A DNA stretch of 64,000 nt from Tachypleus tridentatus (Eukaryota > Arthropoda > Merostomata > Xiphosura > Limulidae), in assembly GCF_004210375.1 (NCBI RefSeq), contig NC_134834.1, positions 146,601,009 to 146,665,008 on the forward strand, read 5' to 3'. Every line of letters starts with the position of its first letter. Positions within the stretch are counted from its first letter, which is position 1. The position numbers were made by a program, and so were the translations under genes. The notes beneath the pieces were generated by a model. That model saw only the letters and a list, made by a program, of their open reading frames with translations, searched no databases and was not told the DNA's origin. Of the stretch, positions 55,597 to 64,000 are shown one piece after another.

Positions 55597-57124
55597 TATA
55601 TAGAGAGGAATACGTTTGAGCCGTTTATTTACATAATCAGTGAGCTTAATAGCAATATTGGTGGTATATTTAATTACATTTTTCGTATAACTCCTAAGTC
55701 AGTACAGACCTGTAACAATGGTTTATGGACAAACAACCAATTTTAGGCTTAGGTAGTTCAGAAAATTGTGTTCAGAAATCCAACGAGGGTCAAGTACCCA
55801 ATGTATAATTTTAGGCTTAAAATCCCATGGTTATTGTATTTAATCATGCATACGAATATTCTCAATAATGTGAGACGAAATATTGTTTTAACATCTCCAA
55901 TGTTTCTTTCAGTGACTGCATCACCTAACACTGCAAGCGTCGAATCACTGTAGTCCATTCTGAAAAAAATTATCCACTTTGTTTCATTTTTCATGGATGC
56001 GAGAGACAAATTATTGATACGAGTTATTCTGGCCCTGGTTTCGTCTTACTGTTTGAGCACTGTCCTGTTGCATTTTCTGCTTAGCTGATTTATCACTAGA
56101 TCTTTATAGCTGCAATCTAATTAGGAATGTCTTGTTTTTTTTCTCTCTCTCTCTTCCAATTAGTAGTTCAAGAATTCATTCTTTTCGACTATAATGATGT
56201 CATTAGTTTTGTCAAACATATAACAAAATCTTATACATTGAAATAACCATATCGCCTTTCACAAACTTTCTGTTTTCTCGTTTTTATTTTGAAAATTTTG
56301 TTTTGGCGACTGCGTATTTTTTCCGATGCAGTTTTGTGTTTTTTTAAACTTAACAAATTTAAATCCGTAATTTTATCGGTGCGTGAACGAACACGGGAAA
56401 GGGGTGTATACCTATTGATGTTCCAAGATGTTACAAGAAATGTGTATTCACAGACGCAAGGAGAGATAAAAAATATTGCATCACTGTGTTATATTCTAAC
56501 AATTTCCAGACGTGTTTACTTCTAATAAGTGGTATAGCATGCAAACAGAAGCTTTTACCAAAAGCAATCCAGATGGGAGCAACTTCACCAAGGGAAAATA
56601 ATTGAGCCAGGAAATTTTGTAATTCGGTTAGGGAAGATGCTAATTACATATGGTCAAAACTGATAAAGATAGGTCAGAATATTATCCAGAACAGTGTATT
56701 CTGACTTGGTTTGTCAACAGTTTAATATAACCAAGACGTATGTAATATTTTAATATAGACTCGCGAGACCCAAACTTAATAAACTTGTAAAGGCCACACC
56801 TAGCATATTTTACCAATTGTCTGGGTGTTTAGCTTCAAAGAATGACCACTCCTAACCTATTTCATCATATGTCTTAATGGTTATCTGATGTCAAATGTAT
56901 TGACTTTCGCAAATCAAAGAAAAAAAAAAAAAGACGATTCATGTATGGTTTCTTCTATGACGTATGTTAAATGCCATTTCGCTGCTGGGTATAGTTCCGT
57001 ATGTCAAAGGTTAAGTTACATTATAGCCGCCAGTTATATCAGCTGGACTCTTCTTTTAATAGGACATTGCTGTATCTTAAGACAGAGTCGTGCAAGTTTT
57101 CTATGCACATATTTTTTGTCCCCA
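55597..57124. other. No gene recognised
   Basis: AT-rich spacer. Frames of 60 to 83 codons have no signature. Confidence 0.4.
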
Positions 57125-57246
57125 GAAGCATAGTGATATGTCTGCAGGCTTCAACGTTAGAAACCGGGTTTCGATACCTGTGGTAGGCAGAGTGCATATA
57201 GCCCATCGTCATAAAGCTTTGCTCTTATCTACAAAACAAACAAACA
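57125..57246 (+). mobile_element. SINE-C
   Basis: The head is decayed (AGTGATATGTCTGCAGGC), followed by GGGTTTCGATACC, GTGGTAGGCAGAG, ATAGCCCATCGTC, AAGCTTTGCTC and an AAAACAAACAAAC end. The outer stem pairs are lost. Confidence 0.75.
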
Positions 57247-57713
57247 CATTTGTTTTCTCCGAATGAAATTATTAACCTGTCCCTTGCTTCAGTAGAACAA
57301 AATGATTAAAGTCACTTGGTTTTCAAATCACTCGGATGTTTTTGTTTGATAATTCAAAGTTCTCAGAAGCACGAGGACCAGCGAAGTACCTTCAAACAAA
57401 CTACAACATTCTGAAACATGTTGATTTTTGTTTTGTGAAAAGCAACTATCAGGATTTGATATCGCACATTACGTAACAAAAACTCACCTTATTTAATATT
57501 CATTAGAGTATGAGAAAGTGCACGTGGTATGCACCAGAATTGGATCGATAAAGCAAACCTGTAAATACAATATCCACTGCTTTTATAAAGCTGTGGAACT
57601 TTGAAACTTGTTGACGTAATAAATAAATATATATATAATTTTAACTCCTAACACAGATGAATTAACATATAGAATTATACACGGACTGTTCTCTACGTTA
57701 AAGTGCTGTTATT
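57247..57713. other. No gene recognised
   Basis: AT-rich spacer. Confidence 0.4.
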
Positions 57714-57826
57714 GTACTTGCAAGCTTCAGACACTCTTACCAGAGCCTTCCTAGGGCAACAATACACTAAGCTGTTGCTCGAGGAAGGCTTTAGTAAGAG
57801 GTCCTTAAGCTTGCAAATAAAAGTAT
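57714..57826. repeat. Imperfect long hairpin
   Basis: The left arm holds GCAAGCTT, CTCTTAC, AGCCTTCCT and GCAACA. The right arm holds their complements in reverse order (TGTTGC, AGGAAGGCT, GTAAGAG, AAGCTTGC). Arms are about 45 bases with scattered mismatches and a loop of about ten bases. It could be a small foldback transposon or a small-RNA precursor. The sequence alone does not decide. Confidence 0.8.
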
Positions 57827-58087
57827 CTTATGGTTTTATGTTAATAAGATAATTGATAACCAATGAAAAGTTTGGTACAAACGCACTGTCTCTTATAGAA
57901 AAATACTCGCAGAATTAGACGAATGGGAAAAAAGAAGACTGTATTACACTAGTGAAGACCCCACACAATTTAATGGTGTCGAGTGTTACCAAAGAATTGA
58001 CGTGACTTTAGCGTTGTAACCGCTTTACTTATAGATTCATTGATAGTGTGTTACTAAAAGCATGATATGATTTCAGCATAGGAAATC

Positions 58088-58250
58088 CTGGCCAGGAGTG
58101 GCCTAATGTTTATCTGCTCTAATATGATTTCACAAGTTCAAAGTTCGCGTATTATTTTCGCAAATATACATTTCGTGCTTTGTGGCTTTAGATGCATTAT
58201 AAGTGTATCCCGTTACTTGGCGGTGGGTGCTGTTGACTAGCTGCCGTATT
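58088..58250 (+). mobile_element. Strongly diverged SINE-A-like element
   Basis: GGCCAGGAGTGGCCTAATG resembles a head of a different subtype. Only CATTATAAGTG and CTTGGCGGTGGGTGCTGTTG, followed by GACTAGCTGCC, still match the body. The 3' end is missing. Another SINE-A starts about 30 bases further on. Confidence 0.6.
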
Positions 58251-58278
58251 TCAAGCTCTATTCTATCAGTTCATAAAA

Positions 58279-58553
58279 GGACCAGGCATGGTCAGGTGAT
58301 TAAGGTACTCGTCTCGTAATCTAAGAGTCGCGGGTTCGAATCCTCGTCACCACAAAGATGCTCGCCCTTTCAGCCGTGGGAGCGTTATAATGCACGGTCA
58401 ATCCCACTATTTGTTGGTGAAAGAGTAGCCCATAAGTTGGCGTTGAGTTGTGATGATTAGCTGCTTTCCTTCTAGTCTTCCACTACTAAATTAGGGGCGA
58501 TTAGCACAGATAGTCACCATGTACCTTTTGGGGATATTCAAAACAAACAAACA
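58279..58553 (+). mobile_element. SINE-A
   Basis: Complete, with the good B box GGTTCGAATCC. The tail is decayed: GCACAGATAGTCACCATG, with the distal stem lost and an AAACAAACAAAC end. Confidence 0.9.
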
Positions 58554-61119
58554 ATTTAAAAAGTAGGGTCGGCTAGACATTTTATAATTACACGAATATC
58601 AGAAACAAAATGTGATTCGTAGAAACGGTTTCGTTGGCAACACCTTTTCATACTAGTGCCTGGAATCTTTAGATATCCAAGTCAGTGCTCTTACATTGTA
58701 TTAATTAAGTTTAAAAATTCACCGTCAGTTGACATATATATATGTGTGTGTGAAATAGTTAGTTTTTCCTGGTGCATTCGTTGGTCACGTTAATGAAAAT
58801 ACGGAACACAGTGTTCAAACATTTCTAAACCTCTACTCGACCTATGCTAAAAATTCTCCAACGACACCTTCCATGAGAAGGCCTAGAAATACTTTCACTA
58901 AAGGCAGTCATCAGCACGCTATACGCAAAACACGTATGGCAAGCCTGTGAAAATACTAATAATTATCATAAGGAAACTAGGGAAAAAACGAAGATTTTTG
59001 GCACAATGAAACGTAAAACTTCATTAACTGTTTGTTTCATTTTCTTCCTTTTACTTATCTACATTATCTTCGGAGTTCTTATCTTATTAACATAAGAATT
59101 TGACAATGGTATAAGTGATTATAACAAAGATAATATTGCCTAGGAACAATGGCAAATTCAGAATTATAAAAGTGGTGGAAGCGAAGAAATGGCAGACTAT
59201 GGGTTTATGTGACAGAGTGCTTTTGTTTTATTTTGTATCTTAAAAGGATAGAGAGAGATTCATGGAATATAAACTAGAAACCTGAAAATTACAAGTATTT
59301 CTGCTGTAAAATGTTTTCATGAATCTCTATTTTTGTCTTAGTAAAACTTGAAATTACTGAGGTGATTTACAATGAGCAGATTTTTAGAACTTTTCGGTTC
59401 TTATTCTTATCGTCTGCAAACATAGCAGGACAAACTAGACTAGATGATGTTCCACTGAGTGGAGTTTCCTGGTGCCTGAGGACATGCTATTCCGTGAGCT
59501 GGATTTTTTTTTGGGGTGAGAGGGTTGGATGAACAAATAATTAAGGGAGCGTTCGGGACCCTTAGCCTCCCATTTAGTAAGTAAAGTATATTATCATATG
59601 TCCTAGAACTTAGTTTTATTTTAAATATGTTTAGAAATTTAAAATAATCGAATTTTGAAACTAAGAATTCAGAGTTTAAAAACTGTTTGCATGTCTCTGA
59701 AAGTTAATGCCTGGAGTGTAATTGGCTCTTATAAAATAAATTTTACCGAAATAGTTAGTAATCTTAAAATGTAAAGAAACTGAATAGAGGTTGAGTAACA
59801 AGGAATAACAAAGAAATCACATCACTTCCGTTGCATATTAACGAAAAACTTCACGAGTGTATGATTTCACCACAGTGCCTCCTCCTAAACCTACAGAATA
59901 TATCTATTTATAGAAACAGAAAGATTGTAAAGTCGTTGAACTGTCAATCACTTAGAAAGTTGCACATCAAGTCATCCTCGACTATTTATTTATTATAAAA
60001 ACCAATAATTTACTGTAGCTACAGTGTTTGTTATATTTGTTGTGACATATTCTACACATTTTCAGTTAATTACACGCTTGTAACATAGAAATTCGTAAAC
60101 GAAAAACATTAAAAGCATTTTCGTTAATACCATCTCCTACCCTTTTTTCTGGAGACCGTAAAGTGATTGTATTTCAGAAATAAGACTATTATGTTGTATG
60201 TTTCCTTATCGAAACGTTTCGTGTTTTTTAAACTGCTTCCATGTTACAAGTAATTACTAAGTGTGTTAAGTTTTCAGTTTTTGAGGAGAGGCACTTGGAA
60301 TATTTTTGTAGCAAGTAAAGAATACGCAATTTTAAATATTTCTATAGATGTCATAAACAATGGAAAACCACTTCGAATTATTCTGTGAACTGATTAACGA
60401 ATCGAACACATTCCGAACACAACAAAATCCGTTAGGCTTAAGTAAGTATTATAGTTTGTTATTTATTTTAATACGTATTTATTTGTTTTTTTAAAGTGAT
60501 CTCTGAGCATATAAATATATAATATGATTTGTTGCTTACCAGTCAGATTCTACATTTGTAATTAATGTTTAAACTGAAACAGAAGTGAAACTGTTTAGAA
60601 CGTTTTTTTTTTTCAAATAAATTTTGAATTCTGAAAATAATACTAACATCATTTAGAATGGTTCTAGCGCAAGCCTAAATATAGCAATGAAAATTCCACT
60701 ATATAAGAAGGTGTATAATCTAATGCTTACAGTTTCTGAATAACACAAAATAATATTAAAGGCCTTTTTTTACTAGTGGATATAATGTTACTCAAGTATT
60801 TTGCATGTCAATAACTTTGAACAATTGTGCCTGATTGATTTTAAAAGTAATTTTTTTCCTTTTGGTATAAAAAAATACGTGTTTACTAAGTAGACTTGCG
60901 AGTACCGGTCATTTGGTAGAACTAAACAGTAGTATGGTATATAGTTAAACACTGCGCGAATTTAAACTTTAATGTGCCTTTACTGCTGAAGAAAAAAATT
61001 AGTTTAAAAGTTTCACTTTGTGCCTGCATTATTTTTCAAAATGAATTCCACCGTAATTGTTTGTGCCCTATTCTTCTTCTCTCACGTACGATTGTCTATT
61101 CGACACGGATGTTTGTTTG
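58554..61119. other. Long stretch without recognised genes
   Basis: AT-rich sequence with a short TA/TG run near 58,735. No coding family, RNA gene or repeat is identified. Confidence 0.4.
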
Positions 61120-61382
61120 CTTTTTTTAAATTTCGCGCAAAGCTACTCGAGGGCAATCTGCACTAGCCATCCCTAATTTAGCAGTGTAATACTGGAGGGA
61201 AGGCAACTAGTCATCACCATCCACCGCCAACTCTTGGGCTACTCTTTTACCAACGAAAAGTGGGATTGACCGTCACATTATAATGCTCCCACGGCTAAAA
61301 TGGCGAGCATGTTTGGTGCGACGAGGATTCGAACTTGCGACCCTCGGATTACGAGTCAAACACCCACCTGGCCATGCCGAAC
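61120..61382 (-). mobile_element. SINE-A
   Basis: Complete on the minus strand apart from about ten bases missing in the head (CAAACACCCACCTGG). The stem is GTGCA/TGCGC, with one pair weakened. Confidence 0.9.
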
Positions 61383-61799
61383 CCATTTGACAGGGAGACG
61401 CAAATAAATAGTATTAATTTTATCACAAATCTAATACTAATTACAAGTAAGTTTCAGTATAACTTGAAATAAAATCGTAAAATGAATATTGGATGATAGC
61501 ACAAATATGTTTAAAATTATAAAGAAAAACGTTTTGACTTATAGAGTTACTTTGTTTTTAAAATGGAGTATTTTTGTGTTGTGGTAAAAACAGAAGTGTA
61601 AAACTGAATTATGACAACTTTTATTACACTATGTAACAAAATTTTTACTTTTTCTTGTTCCTGGACAGAAAGTGTTATTTCCCAATTACTTATGCCTAAA
61701 GGTAAATGAAAAAGACTTACAAGAATTTTCAAGAAATTTCTAGAATTGTGTAGAACTTCACCCATCAAGATGGGCTCTGCTTCTGCCACAGTGTATCCG
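61383..61799. other. No gene recognised
   Basis: AT-rich spacer. The 80-codon minus-strand frame at 61,547-61,789 has no signature. Confidence 0.35.
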
Positions 61800-62748
61800 G
61801 TTTGTGCGAGGCAATTGGGATTGCCTGTAACCCGAACGTGTTACACCTCTTCATTAATAGCTCATTCAGAAGCCTCAAAGCTGTGCTGCTCCATAACGGA
61901 AATAAGTATCCGTCTCTTCCCCTGGCTCATTCAGTGCACCTTAAAGAGGAATACAACAGCGTCAAGACCTGCTAGAAGGCTTGAAGTACGGCTGGAAGTT
62001 TATCGTAGACTTCAAATGGGTGTCATTCTTGATGGATCTTCAAGGGGGCTCTACCAAGTTTCTCTGTTATCTTTGCCTTTGGGACAGCAGGGTCACCGTA
62101 GCGCACTACAACAGAAAGCACTGGCCACAACGGAACGAGTTCTATGTGGGGAGGCACAATGTCAAGTGTGAGCCACTAGTGGACCCTCAGAAGGTGTTAT
62201 TCCCACATTGCACATAAAATTGGGTCTTATGAAACAATTTGTCACAGCTCTTAATAAGGAGTCTGCAGCCTTAAAGTACCTTCGAGACTTCTTCCCAAAG
62301 TTGTCTGAGGCAAAAGTCAAAGCTGGTGTCTTCGTTAGACCACAAATAAAGAAGATCCTGGGAGTGCACATAATTCTCCAAGAAGCTCAGTAGGAAGGAA
62401 AAAAAAGCCTGGAGCAGCTTTGTAGCAGTGGTTCAGGGCTTCTTGGGCAATCACACGGTCGAAAATTATGTGGAACTGGTTGAGGCTCTGGCGAAGAACT
62501 ACGGCAAAATGGGCTGCAGGATGTCCCTGAAAGTCCATATCCTTGACGCTCATCTTGATAAATCCAAGAAGAACATGCAAGCATACTCAGAGGAGCAAGG
62601 CGAGCGTTTCCACCAAGATATACTGGACTTTGAACGCCGCTACCAAGGAGCGTATAACAAAAACATGATGGGAGACTATATTTGGGGGCTGATACGTGAA
62701 AGTGATTTACATTACAGTCGCAAATCTCGAAAAACTACTCACTTCTAA
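61800..62748 (+). pseudogene. Broken copy of a recurring arthropod-type ORF of unknown function
   Basis: Frames in order read CEAIGIACNPNV and LHNGNKYPSLPLAHSVHLKE (about 61,805-61,950), WKFIVDFKWVSFLMDLQGG with CYLCLWDSR (61,981-62,100), LGLMKQFVTALNKESAALKY with FFPKLSEAKVKAG (62,208-62,340), and a final open piece (62,428-62,748) with CRMSLKVHILDAHLDK, EEQGERFHQDILDFERRYQG and YIWGLIRESDLHY. I recall near-identical proteins as uncharacterised, multi-copy entries in arthropods, which suggests a mobile origin, but I cannot name the family. At least two stops near 61,955 and frame changes make this copy non-coding. GC content is clearly higher than in the flanks. Confidence 0.65.
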
Positions 62749-63604
62749 ACATTTTTGTATAACATTAGTACAAATACATGTAAATCTTAATTCATATGTT
62801 GTTTTATTCAGACCTTATGTAAATGAAAACATGCAAATTTGCCCGTTTTTACATAGAAAATAGGTTAATTTATAAATTTCATTATTCAGGTCACAAAAGC
62901 AAAGTTTGAAGGGAATAATGACCATTTTCTGTACTTTTACAACATAAGCAATTAAGAAATAGCGCATACTATCCAGGAAAAAAAATTGCGTTACATTGTG
63001 TTATCGATAGTAATGTAGTTCACCTGCGCTGTCTTAAATGCCAGGACATAGCAAAGTGTAAATAATAAACACTAAAATGTAACGAAGTGTAAGTAACAAA
63101 GATCAAAATGCAATTATAACAATATTTTAATTTCAACACTGTTAAATGTTTTCGAAAATAAAATATACCAGCAATTCTGGAGTAACTGTGCCAAATAATG
63201 TTAATACGTTTCACAGTTTTTGAACTAAGCATAATGTCATTTAATTAGGTCATTTAAAATATATTTCGTTTTTTAATCATCTTATAATTAAATAAATCTT
63301 TAAAAAATTTAATCATGTTTCAGTCAATTTAATTTTGATATAAAAACTACCTAATTTTATTACATATTGGTGTGTAGGAGGCCAGTTGTTTATCTAGGCC
63401 TACCTGATGTTTATTACTTAGATGAATAAATTTCTTAGTTTGACCTCGAGTGTATTTATGAGACGCACTTCTCTTCTACGTATAGTAATAACAGTTTATA
63501 TCTAGATTCTGGTTTAGCCTTAATCGTCAGACGTGAATTTTCACTTAATATTGCCTCAGGTCGTGCGGTTATTAAACAGTTTCATTTTAATGAATGATTT
63601 TTAA
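62749..63604. other. No gene recognised
   Basis: AT-rich spacer. Confidence 0.4.
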
Positions 63605-63850
63605 CGTGCTCACTCTTTCAGATGTGGGAGCGTTAAATATATAGGTTAATTTCATTATTTATTGGTAAAGGTATGTATGTATGTGTTTCTTATAGCAAAG
63701 CCACATCAGGCTATCTGCTCAGCCCACCGAGGGGAATCGAACCCCTGATTTTAGCGTTGTAAATCCGGAGACATACCGCTGTACTAGCGGGGGGCTATTG
63801 GTAAAGGATAGTGCCGAGTTGGCGGTAGGTGATGTTAACTACCAACTTTC
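63605..63850 (+). mobile_element. Decayed SINE-A interrupted by SINE-B
   Basis: The left piece has GTGCTCACTCTTTCAGATG and GTGGGAGCGTTAAATATA. The right piece resumes with ATTGGTAAAGG, GAGTTGGCGGTAGGTGATG and then decays. The interruption is the SINE-B at 63,672-63,795. Confidence 0.75.
63672..63795 (-). mobile_element. SINE-B with target-site duplication, inside SINE-A
   Basis: TATTGGTAAAGG lies on both sides (63,660-63,671 and 63,796-63,807). The copy is well preserved, with the B box GGGTTCGATTCC, CTCGGTGGGCTGAG, CAGATAGCCTGATGTGGC, TTTGCTATAAGAAACACA and a short ATACATAC end. SINE-B was therefore active after this SINE-A had been fixed. Confidence 0.94.
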
Positions 63851-64000
63851 TTTGTCATGCGTTGCATTTCGGTTATGGTAGGATTCCATCCCCATTATGA
63901 TGTTTGGAAATAAATACCAAGATGTTCAGGTATTAATATACTAAGCCTAACCAACATAATTTGTATAGCTTCTGTTGCCCACCCTTGGACCCTACTATCT

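Noticed and set aside
58905..58925. Minus-strand CTGATGA...GAAAG, possible hammerhead
   Set aside because: The intervening bases give at most two pairs for stem II, and the base after GAAA does not lead to a UH cleavage site with a stem I.

Overview
This window looks like non-genic DNA from a large, AT-rich, repeat-laden animal genome. The transposon proteins are of metazoan type. The dominant tRNA-derived SINE resembles, from memory, repeats I associate with chelicerates and in particular horseshoe crabs. The taxon is an inference that I cannot confirm without a search. I find no intact host gene, no rRNA, no genuine tRNA gene and no CRISPR array. Nearly every coding signal is a decayed transposable element.

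Layout. 1-4.7 kb: sparse DNA with SINE copies and one block of CGAAACGTT-type repeats. 4.77-9.53 kb: a nearly full-length but dead I/Jockey-type LINE (gag with three zinc knuckles, endonuclease, reverse transcriptase, RNase H, CCAA tail). 9.5-16.9 kb: SINEs, an inverted partner of the 2-kb repeat block, a palindrome and several minisatellites. 18.0-19.54 kb: a second, truncated LINE copy whose tail abuts a minus-strand Ty3/gypsy remnant (19.55-22.5 kb). In that remnant the integrase lies before the reverse-transcriptase linker, as in Gmr1-like elements. 23-29 kb: SINEs and two tandem arrays. 29.2-30.7 kb: a Tc1/mariner relic followed by the 3' end of a Penelope-like element. 33.5-40.2 kb: SINEs, a dispersed repeat family and a Penelope-like reverse transcriptase split by a SINE. 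40.6-48 kb: a possible CpG-rich promoter, tandem arrays and a short, nearly identical duplication ending at SINEs. 50.2 kb: a Tc1 fragment. 51.35-54.24 kb: a hAT transposon with both ends and an 8-bp target duplication, carrying a nested SINE with an unusual tail. 55.36-55.60 kb: a small MITE. 57.7 kb: a long imperfect hairpin. 61.8-62.75 kb: a broken copy of a recurring ORF of unknown function. 63.6 kb: one SINE inserted into another.

How the parts relate. Three SINE families (A, B and C below) are present in about 35 recognisable copies. Their 3' ends share a short stem-loop with the 3' end of the LINE, and the stem bases covary between families. This suggests that the LINE machinery mobilised all three. 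One SINE-A copy has lost this tail and carries a different, LINE-like tail ending in repeated AACT, which suggests capture by another LINE. Target-site duplications can be read directly for several SINEs and for the hAT element, and they give a partial order of insertion.
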